DNA from: SOIL31 sp964636815
GTDB lineage: Bacteria; Babelota; Babeliae; Babelales; Vermiphilaceae
DNA: 64,000 bases
Reading direction: 5' to 3'
Assembly (NCBI GenBank): GCA_964636815.1
Contig: CAZWTF010000001.1
Span: forward strand, 62,001-126,000
The notes under the pieces were generated by a model that was given only the letters and a program-made list of their open reading frames with translations, had not been told where the DNA came from and searched no databases. The position numbers and the translations under genes were made by a program. Positions 50,521 to 59,534 of the stretch are shown in pieces; positions within the stretch are counted from its first letter, which is position 1; each line of letters opens with the position of its first letter.

Positions 50521-52260
50521 CTATTTAATAAACTGATTTTCATACAATCGTTTAATTTCATGATCCGTACTTGCTTCTTCCGCACTTTTATCAGTTCTAT
50601 AATCCATAAAACGTGGGAATCGCAATGCATAACCAAGTGTGGTTGAAGTTTTTCCTGCAGTGTGAAGTGGAGACAATGTAATTTCATCAGCGCGCACTCT
50701 GCATACAATTGTAGGTGTTACCCAAACATCAGGAGTTAGTTCTTTAGCACATTCGATATTTTTGGGTTTATCTTCAACTGCTAATGTATCGCATTTCTTC
50801 TTTAAATCACGCCATTCATCATCAGTCATTCCGGTGCCAATTTTTGCAACAGTTTGGAATATGTCTCTATCTTTATTGAATATACCAACCAAGAACGCAC
50901 CAATACCAAAATGTGATCGCTTTCCTTTGCCGGCATAATAACCTAAGACAACACAATCGATGGTATCTTCAAGATGACCTTCTTCTTGGCGTTTTAGTTT
51001 AATCCAATTAAAGTTGCGTTTACCTGGTTGATAGATTGCATCAGGGCGTTTGACAACAAGACCTTCAAGGCCTTGTGCTACTTCCGTATAAAAATAATCT
51101 TCTAATTCTTTTCCGTTATGTATGTGCTTGTGTTGAATGGCAAAAAGGTGTTCAGAAGATACACCATTCAGAATGTTTGTTAATGTGTCATGGCGTTGGT
51201 TGTAGGGAACGTTTAAACAGCTTTCGCCATTAAGGTACAATAAATCAAATAAAAAGAGTTGCAGCGGAAATTCTGCTGCCATCTCTTCCACACCATGTTT
51301 ACGTTTACGTTTTACTGTTTCTTGGAATGGTAAAAAGTTGCCAGTGTCTGGATCATACCCTATTGCTTCGCCTTCACAGATCAAGCTTGTAACGTTTAAT
51401 TTGAGCATTTCTTTGGTTAGATCAGGAAACATTGCTGACATGTCTTGCAGGTTGCGAGAGAAGAAATGAATTTCTGGCTTGGATGTGTTTTTATTAAGAT
51501 GTATTTGTAATCTAAATCCATCAAGTTTTGGTTCTGCAATGCACGGTCCCAGTTTGTCAAAAATTGCTTGTGCAGTTGGTAAACGTTCAGCTGCAGCAGG
51601 TATAATAGGGGTGCCAAGTTTGATATTCATATGTGCAATTGCATTCACGCCACCTTCTTTGAGTGTTTTTGCAATCAACCCAATATCGGCACAAATATTG
51701 TATGCGTTTTCAAGTTCAGCGCGTAATGATTTGTTGCCATTTTCCATCCATGAAAGTGCGTCAATAATGGTCATATCAGAAAAACCAAGACGTAATTTAC
51801 CGATAATAATACGTGCAATAAATTTTGCAGAAAGAGGATCTAAATGTTTGAAAAGATTAATAAGAACATTTGTTTTTTCTTCTTGTGATCCAGTGCCACT
51901 GATCTCTTCTAGTGTGCAGAGCGATTGATACACCGCTTCAACAGAAAGATCTGCATCATGCTCCCAGGTATGTTTGCTGAGCAATAAACCAATATCACCA
52001 ACTTGTTTCATTTCTTTTTTAATGGTCTCTTCTGGAATATCCAAAAATTCTGCAATTGCTTTGAGTAAGTTTTTTTCCGCGATGTTAAATTGTGTGCCAA
52101 TGTGAGGAGGATGCAATTGACCTAAAGAAAGCGATGCAATGATTTCAGCTTCATACGGTGATGCTTTTTTGAATAGTTCAGCAAGTAAACGTGTAATTTC
52201 TAAACGTGCTGCAATTGGTTCAATTTCATTAAAACTGTGCGTGACTTCTATAAAGTTCAT
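50521..52260 (-). CDS. ATP-dependent DNA ligase (archaeal/eukaryal type)
   Basis: Seals nicks using ATP. 579 residues with an N-terminal helical DNA-binding domain (1-220), adenylation domain with nucleotidyl-transfer motif EPKLDGFR (Lys near 245), motif III FFSRNLQDM, motif IV CEGEAIGYD, motif V and the OB-fold motif VI-type region (CRVRADEITLSPL...). Bacteria normally rely on NAD-dependent LigA; this large LIG1/LigB-like enzyme is archaeal in type and may come from transfer. ATGA overlap with plsY. Confidence 0.93.
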   Translation of the reverse strand: MNFIEVTHSFNEIEPIAARLEITRLLAELFKKASPYEAEIIASLSLGQLHPPHIGTQFNIAEKNLLKAIAEFLDIPEETIKKEMKQVGDIGLLLSKHTWEHDADLSVEAVYQSLCTLEEISGTGSQEEKTNVLINLFKHLDPLSAKFIARIIIGKLRLGFSDMTIIDALSWMENGNKSLRAELENAYNICADIGLIAKTLKEGGVNAIAHMNIKLGTPIIPAAAERLPTAQAIFDKLGPCIAEPKLDGFRLQIHLNKNTSKPEIHFFSRNLQDMSAMFPDLTKEMLKLNVTSLICEGEAIGYDPDTGNFLPFQETVKRKRKHGVEEMAAEFPLQLFLFDLLYLNGESCLNVPYNQRHDTLTNILNGVSSEHLFAIQHKHIHNGKELEDYFYTEVAQGLEGLVVKRPDAIYQPGKRNFNWIKLKRQEEGHLEDTIDCVVLGYYAGKGKRSHFGIGAFLVGIFNKDRDIFQTVAKIGTGMTDDEWRDLKKKCDTLAVEDKPKNIECAKELTPDVWVTPTIVCRVRADEITLSPLHTAGKTSTTLGYALRFPRFMDYRTDKSAEEASTDHEIKRLYENQFIK

Positions 52261-52832
52261 GGGGTTCCTAGATTATTCCAATATTGTTTTATATTGGATT
52301 GATGACTGTTAATAATCCATGCTGCGGCAAAAAGAGAGAATATAAAAAATGGATTATTGTGTGTTGTATATGCGTAACATGGAAGACATAATGCTGCGCT
52401 TATTGAAGCAATCCCAACAGTTTTTGTGATGAGTAATAGTAATATCCATACAGATAATAACGGCAAAATTACTGTTGGAGCTAATGAGGCTACTAATCCA
52501 CAGAGTGTTGCAACTCCTTTACCACCACCACCATTTAAAAATATTGAGTATCCGTTGCCAAAAAGCAGTACGCCAGCAAAAAGACAAAGGTAGTTAAAGT
52601 CAAAATATGGCTGAACAAGATGCATAAATAAAAATGCTTTTCCTGCATCAAGAAAAAAAATAATAAAAAAATAATGTTTACCCAAAAATCGTGCCACATT
52701 GGTTGCTCCAATATTGCCAGATCCATGTGCACGGATATCGGCAATTCCGTTTAACTTTGCGATCAGATAACCGGTTGGAATTGCACCAATCAGATATGCG
52801 AGTAATCCAATAATGAAGGTGAAAAAAATCAT
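52257..52832 (-). CDS. plsY: Glycerol-3-phosphate acyltransferase PlsY
   Basis: Membrane enzyme making lysophosphatidate from acyl-phosphate. 191 residues from ATG 52832 (AAGGA eight bases upstream; an upstream ATG adds 12 residues). Conserved loops: GAIPTGYLIAKL, HGSGNIGATNVAR and NGGGGKGVAT. Four-base overlap with the ligase gene. Confidence 0.95.
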   Translation of the reverse strand: MIFFTFIIGLLAYLIGAIPTGYLIAKLNGIADIRAHGSGNIGATNVARFLGKHYFFIIFFLDAGKAFLFMHLVQPYFDFNYLCLFAGVLLFGNGYSIFLNGGGGKGVATLCGLVASLAPTVILPLLSVWILLLLITKTVGIASISAALCLPCYAYTTHNNPFFIFSLFAAAWIINSHQSNIKQYWNNLGTP

Positions 52833-52969
52833 TATGATAATCCTTATTTTTTTTGTAATGAGAGGCATAATGTAAGGGTATCATGTTTTTGTAGAAACTT
52901 GAAAAATTGCTTGCTAATCCCATCAAAGAGTTCATAATGTTCATGTTTTTAAATGTAAAGGATGAATAG

Positions 52970-53794
52970 ATGAAAAAGAATATTGCGGTGTTGGTAGTTT
53001 TATGTACATCGTTTATGCATGGTATGGAAAAAGAAAATACGTGGAGTATTACAGCATATGGTACAAATATCAATCTTTATAAAGAAGATATATTGGACCA
53101 TTATGCTGATCAAACGAACAAAATAGATGTTGTTATTTGTGTGGGACAATATAAACAGGAAGAGCTTGGTGAAACTCCGATTGGGGGTAATGTAACGGGA
53201 AAATGCTGGAAGCAGAAAACAGTTAGATTTTCACCAAAAGAAGACAGTATTAATTATCAAAAAGCTCGAACATGTGGTTGGGATTTTCCTCAAAGAGAAG
53301 GTATTCAATTTTTAGTTGTTACTGAGCCGCGTGTTTTTAATCAGCCTGGGGAAGATTTCAAGTATTGGTTCGACGATAGTGAATGTTATACAAAAGAGGC
53401 AGCAATTACAGAAAGCTGTAAATCTTTATTGGATTGTTATAGTGCTGTGCTGAATGCAGGAATAGAGTTGCAGAAAGAAAAAAACATTAAAAATATAGCG
53501 TTGCCTATGTTGGGTGCAGATTCTCAATACGAGCATGCCCGTATGTTTAAAGAAGATGTTGTTCCAATTGCAGTAAATTCTGTTGTTGAATTTTTAAGGA
53601 ATAAACGTCGTGTGTATGATAATCTAGAGTTTTTTGTAGATGAAGGTTCTGATTTTGGTTTGTACAAAGAGTTGTTGATGGAATGGAGAGGCAAAGAGAA
53701 TGTGTTGCTTTTTTATTTTGCGCAACAAGATTCTGAAAATATACTCTCGGTATTGTTACGCGATCTTATTCATTATATAGCAAAGTTGATTTAA
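52970..53794 (+). CDS. Exported macro-domain-like protein, paralogue 1
   Basis: 274 residues, not in a named family. Signal peptide ends MHG followed by Met. Residues 20-235 follow the macro-domain order: INLYKEDILDHYAD and KIDVVICVG at the start, IKNIALPMLGA (SIAFPxxGxG equivalent) near 178, then VVEFLRNKRRVYDNLEFFV. The Asn and Gly of the ADP-ribose site are mostly lost, so binding may be altered. The last 15 residues (LLRDLIHYIAKLI) resemble a truncated F-box, as in poxvirus PRANC tails. First of three tandem paralogues. Confidence 0.8.
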   Translation: MKKNIAVLVVLCTSFMHGMEKENTWSITAYGTNINLYKEDILDHYADQTNKIDVVICVGQYKQEELGETPIGGNVTGKCWKQKTVRFSPKEDSINYQKARTCGWDFPQREGIQFLVVTEPRVFNQPGEDFKYWFDDSECYTKEAAITESCKSLLDCYSAVLNAGIELQKEKNIKNIALPMLGADSQYEHARMFKEDVVPIAVNSVVEFLRNKRRVYDNLEFFVDEGSDFGLYKELLMEWRGKENVLLFYFAQQDSENILSVLLRDLIHYIAKLI

Positions 53795-53817
53795 CATACT
53801 TAGGCAGCAGGATTTTT

Positions 53818-54705
53818 ATGAAAAACAACATGGTTTTTATTGCGTCTTTTTTTACATTGTTTGCTCATCCAATGGAGCAAGAAAGTAAGTGGAGCATTAC
53901 AGCATACGGTACAAAGATTAGTCTTTATAAAGGAGACATGGTACGGCATTATGCTTATGATAAGGGAACAGAAGAGATTGTTATTTGTACAGGAAGATGT
54001 CAAGATCGTGGTCAGTATCAAGGCTTATCGTGGCCACGATTGCCTTTGGGAAAATGTTATAAAATGGGTGGCCTTAGTTTTAGATTATATGAAGATAACA
54101 ATACATATGTAGTTATGGGTCTCCGTTCATGGGATCAATTCCTAAAGCATAAAGCATCAGATTCGGTTGGTGCTCGGAAAGGTATTCATTTGCGATGTAT
54201 GGACGAGCCTTGGTTTTATAAGAAAGATGATAAGGGTCTTTATTATGAGCGTTATAATGTAACACAATGGAAAAGAAATGAGCCAATGGAAAAATATTAT
54301 GGAGATGAAGCAATTCAAGAGTATCTTGAAGATGTATCATTGTGTTACAAAATTTTACTGAATCAAGAAGCGCTAGCTGGTAATGTTAAAAATATAGCTA
54401 TATCAGTGTTGGGTACGGGATTTAAATATAATGAAAATTTTTTTGCTCCAAAAGAAAGGCTATCTTTATCTGCGGTAAAAGCAATTTTGGAATATATAAA
54501 AAGTTCTCCAAGAGCTTACAGCTGTATAGAATTGTTTATAGAAGATTCTGATTTTGATGTGTACAAAAAGGCATTGATGGAACAATGTGGGTTAATAACA
54601 AAAATATGTCTTTTTTTGTTTGCTCAAAAAGACTCTGAAAATATAGTTGCGTTGTTGCCAGCTGATCTTATTCGTTATATAGCACTCTTAATTGCAGATA
54701 GCTGA
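53818..54705 (+). CDS. Exported macro-domain-like protein, paralogue 2
   Basis: 295 residues, paralogue of the preceding gene (both start with a WSITAYGT segment after the signal peptide). Signal peptide ends AHP followed by Met. Macro-like order: ISLYKGDMVRHYA with the canonical GD present, IVICTG, IKNIAISVLGTG form (VKNIAISVLGTGFKYN) and AVKAILEYIKSSPRAYSCIELFI. Ends with LLPADLIRYIALLI, the F-box-like tail. AGGATTTTT ribosome site. Overlap or near overlap with the next gene's leader. Confidence 0.8.
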   Translation: MKNNMVFIASFFTLFAHPMEQESKWSITAYGTKISLYKGDMVRHYAYDKGTEEIVICTGRCQDRGQYQGLSWPRLPLGKCYKMGGLSFRLYEDNNTYVVMGLRSWDQFLKHKASDSVGARKGIHLRCMDEPWFYKKDDKGLYYERYNVTQWKRNEPMEKYYGDEAIQEYLEDVSLCYKILLNQEALAGNVKNIAISVLGTGFKYNENFFAPKERLSLSAVKAILEYIKSSPRAYSCIELFIEDSDFDVYKKALMEQCGLITKICLFLFAQKDSENIVALLPADLIRYIALLIADS

Positions 54706-54721
54706 AGGTTGTAGGATTTTT

Positions 54722-55567
54722 ATGAAAAACAACATGGTTTTTATCGTGTCTTTTTTTACACTGTTTGCTCAAGCAATGGAGCAGGAAGATATGTGGGGGA
54801 TAACTATTGGCAAGACAAAAATTAATTTTAATACAGGTTTTATCAGTGATGTTGCTAATAAAGTAGATGCAATACTCCTCGGGTTAAATCAACAGCTGGG
54901 TTGTTTTGATTGTGCTGTAGGAGAGTTGTATCAGAAGAAATCTATTGTGTTTGAAGATAAGAGAGACAATTATTCTTATGACGATAGTTATGAGATCTAT
55001 GTATACACTTGGGATGAAGTGACTAATATTAGAAAAACTATTATGAAGAGAACAGTAGATTGTTCTGTTTTTAATATAGTGGAACCTCGTATAAAATCAT
55101 ACGCACAATTTCCGTATAGTGTAGATAGACCCGTTGATGAAAAAAAACATCGTTGGATTAATTATCACTTTGGTGCACACAATGCTATTAAAGAGGCAAG
55201 TAAAGATTTAGCGAATTGTTATACACTAGCCCTTGATGGCGTTCTGAAAAAACTAGCTGACAAAGCAGAAAAAAGCATAGCTGTTGCAACATTGAGCGTA
55301 GATATTGGGTTTCCAAGAGAAGACGCTGCGCTAATTGCGGTAAGTGCTATTTTTGAATATGTACAAAAGAATCCTGATGCATATGATCGAATGGAGTTAT
55401 TTGTTAGTACAAGATCTGAATTTATGTGGTATAAATTATTATTCATGAAACATTGTGGGTTAACTCAGAATGTTTCTCTTTTGTATTTGGCAAAGGATAA
55501 AGATCAAGATAGTGCACTGGTGCGTCTACCGCGTGAGTTGATTGATTATATAGCAAAACTGATTTAG
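54722..55567 (+). CDS. Exported macro-domain-like protein, paralogue 3
   Basis: 281 residues from ATG 54722 (AGGATTTTT, as in paralogue 2; an upstream start at 54692 is unlikely because it precedes the signal peptide). The first 20 residues are almost identical to paralogue 2; the rest diverges more. Signal peptide ends AQA followed by Met. Macro-like features INFNTGFISDVANKVDAILLG and AVATLSVDIGFPREDAALIAVSAIFEYV. Ends LPRELIDYIAKLI. Its stop overlaps the convergent pgsA stop by four bases. Confidence 0.8.
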   Translation: MKNNMVFIVSFFTLFAQAMEQEDMWGITIGKTKINFNTGFISDVANKVDAILLGLNQQLGCFDCAVGELYQKKSIVFEDKRDNYSYDDSYEIYVYTWDEVTNIRKTIMKRTVDCSVFNIVEPRIKSYAQFPYSVDRPVDEKKHRWINYHFGAHNAIKEASKDLANCYTLALDGVLKKLADKAEKSIAVATLSVDIGFPREDAALIAVSAIFEYVQKNPDAYDRMELFVSTRSEFMWYKLLFMKHCGLTQNVSLLYLAKDKDQDSALVRLPRELIDYIAKLI

Positions 55568-56145
55568 TTGTTATTGAATTGTTTCATAAAAACAGAAAAA
55601 TAATTATAGGCGCTGCCAACTGAGAGTGAAGTGCCTAATAATAAAAGCAATAGTTCTATACCATTCCAATATAAAGCTGAAAAAGCTTGTGCATGATACG
55701 GATTAACGATAATAAAAACTAAGCATGACATTTGCGCAACAGTTTTGAGTTTTCCATATGATGACACTGTAATAGTAAAGTTGTTTTCCAGAGCGATTTG
55801 ACGCAACGACATAATAAACAGTTCTCTACCTATCCAAATAATAGCCCAGAAAAAATAAAGTTTGTGTGCAGCGATAAGTGCGATGAGTGTTGAATAGAGT
55901 AAAAATTTATCAGCAACATGATCAAGCATTGCGCCTGTGGCAGTAACAAGATGATATTTGCGTGCTAAATATCCATCAAAAAAATCAGTCAATCCAAATA
56001 AAATAAAAATTGCAGCTATGCTGCAGTTTATCCAAAAAATATTATACGGTAATAAATAGACAAGTAAAAAAGGTAAAATAATTGGAGAGCCAATTAATCT
56101 AATACATGTGAGAAGCATGGGAAGAGAGATTTCTGTGTTCAACAT
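55564..56145 (-). CDS. pgsA: CDP-diacylglycerol--glycerol-3-phosphate 3-phosphatidyltransferase
   Basis: Makes phosphatidylglycerol phosphate. 193 residues with several membrane helices. CDP-alcohol phosphotransferase motif D-G-x2-A-R-x8-G-x3-D-x3-D present as FDGYLARKYHLVTATGAMLD...AD. Assigned PgsA by size and motif; another CDP-alcohol transferase is possible. Stop overlaps the macro-like gene 3 stop. Confidence 0.9.
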   Translation of the reverse strand: MLNTEISLPMLLTCIRLIGSPIILPFLLVYLLPYNIFWINCSIAAIFILFGLTDFFDGYLARKYHLVTATGAMLDHVADKFLLYSTLIALIAAHKLYFFWAIIWIGRELFIMSLRQIALENNFTITVSSYGKLKTVAQMSCLVFIIVNPYHAQAFSALYWNGIELLLLLLGTSLSVGSAYNYFSVFMKQFNNN

Positions 56146-56160
56146 GAGAGTTTTATTTTC

Positions 56161-56237
56161 TGGTAGCGGCGCAGGGACTCGAACCCCGGACCTACGGATT
56201 ATGATTCCGCCGCTCTAACCGGCTGAGCTACGCCGCC
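56161..56237 (-). tRNA. tRNA-Met-like, anticodon CAT
   Basis: 77 nt, encoded CCA. Anticodon loop ATCATAA between GCGGA and TCCGT; acceptor GGCGGCG pairs with CGCCGCT through a terminal G-U. Elongator-type Met is favoured over initiator, as the anticodon stem lacks three G-C pairs, but Ile2 cannot be excluded. Confidence 0.93.
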
Positions 56238-56256
56238 ACTAATTTTTTTTCACCTT

Positions 56257-56296
56257 GCGCTCGTCTTGAGCGTGTCGAAAGATATCTTTGCGCGCG
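56257..56296. repeat. REP-like palindrome between tRNA and secD
   Basis: GCGCTCGTCTTGAGC... GATATCTTTGCGCGC has the same outer arms as the 71-nt element at 50097 but a short core. It sits inside a longer inverted repeat, CACCTTGCG at 56251 with its complement at 56324, and probably ends the secD transcript or a pgsA-tRNA one. Confidence 0.7.
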
Positions 56297-56372
56297 CCTA
56301 ATTTTTTTAAAATTTAGAACAAACGCAAGGTGAAATATCAAACATTTCAATATTATAAACTATAGTATAACA

Positions 56373-57923
56373 CTAAATAGAAAGCTTTTGAATACTAAAG
56401 TTACTTAAAATAAATTTAAAGAATGATTTCAAGAAAAGGAGTGTTGCAATAAGTGTTGCGATAATTCCCAACATCAATGTAACTGCAAATCCTTGAATTG
56501 GTCCTGACCCTAAATTGTATAAAACAATACCACTAATAAAGGTAGTAATGTTTCCATCTAAGATTACACCCATTGCACCATTAAATCCAGCATCAACAGC
56601 ATTTTTAATACTGCTACCTTTTGTAAGTTCTTCTTTAATACGTTCGTAAATTAAAATTGCAGCATCAATTGCCATACCAATGGTGAGTGTCATACCTGCA
56701 ATACCAGGCAATGTTAATGTTGCATGCAACCATGCAAGCCCCATGAGAATTAGAATAAGATTATACACAAGCGCCAAGAATGCGAGTAATCCACTTAATT
56801 TGTAGTAGTATACACTGAAAAGGAAAACGAGCCCAAAGCCACCAAGGCACGAATATAAACCATTTTTAATTGATTCAGCACCAAGTGAAGGCCCTATTTG
56901 ACGTTCTTCTTCAAAGGTTACTGGTGCTACAAATGATCCTGATTTTAGAAGATACGCTAATTTTTTAACTTCTTGTGTTGTGAAGTTTCCGGTAATTGTA
57001 CCAGTGCCGCGAATTGCTGATTCAATCCGTGGTGCAGAAATAACTTCACCATCAAGGACTATTGCAAGTTGACGGTTGTAATTTTTGCTTGTTAATTCAT
57101 AGAATTTGTCGCCACCATCTTCATTGAATGAGAACTGTACAACTGGTTCAACTCCAGTTTTACCACCCATTGCAGGGCGTGCATCAGCAAGCATGTTGCC
57201 AGTTACTTTTGCATATCTTTGTACAACAAAATAAGGAGTGCGTCCGTGATCGCGTTCGCCTGGTAAAATTTGTAAATCATCAGGCAGGTCGCCATCGTAT
57301 TCAAGAAGTAATTCTTGTTCACTTGAACCTACTTTTTCAACTAATTTGAATTCAAGAAGCGCCGCACGGCCAATCATTTCTTTTGCTTCTTGGGGATTTG
57401 ATACGTCTGGAAGTTCGATAATAATTTCTTTATCGCCTTGTTTTGCGATAGAAATTTCCGCAACGCTGAATCTGTCAAGACGTGTACGTAACACTTCAAT
57501 GTTTCGTAATACAGCATCTTCTTTGATGCGTTTTTCCATAGCCTCAGAAAAATTTAATGTGATGGTATTGCGTTCAACTGATTGAACCAATTCACGTTCG
57601 TCAGATTTGATGATGCGAGCTGCATCTTGTGTTTGTTGTGGAGTGTCGAATGTAAGAATAATTTTTTGATTTTGGACTGTTCGAGAGATTATATTAATGC
57701 GTTCACGCTTGCATTTTGTTTCAATTGATTGAAGTTTTCTAATCAGTTCCGCTTCAATTGCAACGTCAGTTTTTACTTCTAAAGTAAGATAACTTCCGCC
57801 AACCAGATCAATTCCAAAACGTAGTGATTTGCGTAATGGATATAAAAAATAGATACCGATAGCAATTAACAGTATCCATATCATTAAACTAGAACTAGCA
57901 AAACGCTTTGCTGTTGAATTCAT
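56373..57923 (-). CDS. secD: Protein translocase subunit SecD
   Basis: Inner-membrane subunit that uses the proton motive force to help protein export. 516 residues. N-terminal helix, large periplasmic domain with GIDLVGGSYLTLEV and VVQFSFNEDGGDKFYELT, then P1 and membrane helices with GMAIDAAILIYERIKEEL. SecF, usually next to it, is absent from the window. Confidence 0.96.
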   Translation of the reverse strand: MNSTAKRFASSSLMIWILLIAIGIYFLYPLRKSLRFGIDLVGGSYLTLEVKTDVAIEAELIRKLQSIETKCKRERINIISRTVQNQKIILTFDTPQQTQDAARIIKSDERELVQSVERNTITLNFSEAMEKRIKEDAVLRNIEVLRTRLDRFSVAEISIAKQGDKEIIIELPDVSNPQEAKEMIGRAALLEFKLVEKVGSSEQELLLEYDGDLPDDLQILPGERDHGRTPYFVVQRYAKVTGNMLADARPAMGGKTGVEPVVQFSFNEDGGDKFYELTSKNYNRQLAIVLDGEVISAPRIESAIRGTGTITGNFTTQEVKKLAYLLKSGSFVAPVTFEEERQIGPSLGAESIKNGLYSCLGGFGLVFLFSVYYYKLSGLLAFLALVYNLILILMGLAWLHATLTLPGIAGMTLTIGMAIDAAILIYERIKEELTKGSSIKNAVDAGFNGAMGVILDGNITTFISGIVLYNLGSGPIQGFAVTLMLGIIATLIATLLFLKSFFKFILSNFSIQKLSI

Positions 57924-57974
57924 TAAAAAACTCCTTAAAAAACGTGGGCTTCTCTACTTTTTTTACATAAAGAT

Positions 57975-58061
57975 TGGTGCCAGAGAGGGGACTCGAACCC
58001 CTACGGGATTTCTCCCACAGCCACCTCAAGGCTGCGTGTATGCCAATTTCACCACCCCGGC
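57975..58061 (-). tRNA. tRNA-Leu, anticodon GAG
   Basis: 87 nt, encoded CCA, long variable arm (class II), acceptor GCCGGGG pairing with CTCTGGC. Anticodon loop TTGAGGT reads GAG and decodes CUC/CUU. Sits between secD and the exported acidic protein gene. Confidence 0.95.
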
Positions 58062-58130
58062 AAGTATTTCAATTATTTAGTGTTTTTAGTATAGCGATAA
58101 ATTCGATATTATCAATTTTTTTTAAATGAA

Positions 58131-58162
58131 TTGAGCGCTGTGTCCTAAGACAAAGCGCTCAA
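58131..58162. terminator. Strong hairpin after the acidic exported protein
   Basis: TTGAGCGCT at 58131-58139 pairs with AGCGCTCAA at 58154-58162; an inner TGTC/GACA stem continues it. It is 23 nt beyond the stop of the minus-strand gene. No good T-tract on either strand, so an RNA-stabilising role is as likely as termination. Confidence 0.5.
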
Positions 58163-58185
58163 ATTATATGCGATAAATATTTGTG

Positions 58186-59511
58186 TTATTGACCAAAAAT
58201 AAGGTCGTACGGAATTCTAATAATAGAGAAAATATAATCAGAAATGCTGCCAAATCCGGACATAATCCAACCAAACCAACTTAATTTTGGTTTTGGTGCA
58301 ACTTCTTCTTCCTCTTCTTCTTCCGGTTGTTCTTGTTTTTGTTCAAGAAGTTCCGTTTGGTGTTTAAAGCTTACACCTTTTTCTTTGAGAGATTCTATTT
58401 GATTTTGTACACGATCAATATGTTTTGTTGCTTCTTCAACTAACTTAGTGAAATGGTTGAAAAAGTCTTGCTCAACATAGGAACTGATATTTTTGATGTT
58501 GCGCGCAGCTCCTTCAATCATGTAATAAAGCTCGCGTGCTTTTGTATCATTTAAGATATGAGCAATCTCTTTAAAGTTTTCCCAAGCTTGACGTTCATAT
58601 TGACGGACACGGTTGATTTGATTCATCAGTGTGCCAAGCGCATCATCAATAGCGTGGTCAAGGTTTGCAACAGATTCAACATCAAGTTTGAGTTGTTTTA
58701 ATGATTCTTCTTCTGTTGCGATAGTGTCATACAATGAACGTTCTTGTTCATTTAAGTCGCCTTGTTTTTCGCGATGTTTTTCAAAGAAATCAACAAGTTC
58801 AGAAAGTATAGTTTGCAGTTCGCCTTGTCCAATGCCAACGTTAAGATAAAAAGGATCAAGTACATTTCTATCAAGTTCATTACGTTTTACAAAAAAGATA
58901 GTGCGTGATTCCCATATTGCATCAACAAGAAGACGAATTTTTTCATAACGTTCTTCTGCACGTTCCCACCAGATACGTTTATAAAGCCAGTTGCCTTGTG
59001 GGTTTTCAAGAGAAACAGTATCAATTCCTGCAGGAGCTTCAGTTTTTTCTGGCTCTTCTGGAATAATAATTGGTTCTTCTTCTACCGGTTCTGGCATTTC
59101 TGTCATAGCTTTAGTTAATGATGTATCAGGTTGTGTTGCTATAGGTTCTGTTGTTGCCTGCCCTTCGAAGCCTTGCTGCACGTCTTCCGTAGTTGTAGCG
59201 GAAGAGGGGCGAAGTAGGGTTACTTGTTCTTCTTCCGGTTGAATGTTTTCATCGTCCGGTAAAACAACTTCAACAGTTTCTTCTTGAGTGGGTTGTTCTA
59301 TTGGTTCTTCTGTTTCAGTAGTGGTAGATGTTTCTTCTGGAGTAACGTCAGCAGGTGTTGCAGTTTCTGTTTCTTGAGTTGCTATCACAACAGGTTGTTT
59401 GGCTGCTATTTCTTCAGTAGTAGCTTCTGTTGGAGTCTGTTTTTCTTCCATAGCTTCTATCTGCGATATCATGCTGAGCATTGCTACAGTTATGATGGTA
59501 GGTTTATGCAT
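58186..59511 (-). CDS. Exported Glu/Thr-rich and coiled-coil protein, unknown
   Basis: Not recognised. 441 residues. Signal peptide ends QIEA followed by Met. Residues about 21-170 are low-complexity Glu, Thr and Pro rich. Residues about 175-400 are helical with coiled coil (ERSLYDTIATEEESLKQLKLDVES). An EEEEEEE run and a hydrophobic end (LSWFGWIMSGFGSISDYIF) follow. A REP-like palindrome is embedded in frame at 59160-59220. AAAGGAG ribosome site. Confidence 0.8.
   Translation of the reverse strand: MHKPTIITVAMLSMISQIEAMEEKQTPTEATTEEIAAKQPVVIATQETETATPADVTPEETSTTTETEEPIEQPTQEETVEVVLPDDENIQPEEEQVTLLRPSSATTTEDVQQGFEGQATTEPIATQPDTSLTKAMTEMPEPVEEEPIIIPEEPEKTEAPAGIDTVSLENPQGNWLYKRIWWERAEERYEKIRLLVDAIWESRTIFFVKRNELDRNVLDPFYLNVGIGQGELQTILSELVDFFEKHREKQGDLNEQERSLYDTIATEEESLKQLKLDVESVANLDHAIDDALGTLMNQINRVRQYERQAWENFKEIAHILNDTKARELYYMIEGAARNIKNISSYVEQDFFNHFTKLVEEATKHIDRVQNQIESLKEKGVSFKHQTELLEQKQEQPEEEEEEEVAPKPKLSWFGWIMSGFGSISDYIFSIIRIPYDLIFGQ
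59160..59220. repeat. REP-like palindrome in frame inside a gene
   Basis: TCTTCCG at 59183-59189 pairs with CGGAAGA at 59199-59205, surrounded by CCTTCGAAG and GGGGCGAAG arms. The 14-base CCTTCGAAGCCTTG is identical to 49881-49894. It encodes part of the low-complexity region (TEDVQQGFEGQA). Confidence 0.6.
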
Positions 59512-59534
59512 AATACTAATCTCCTTTATTTATT

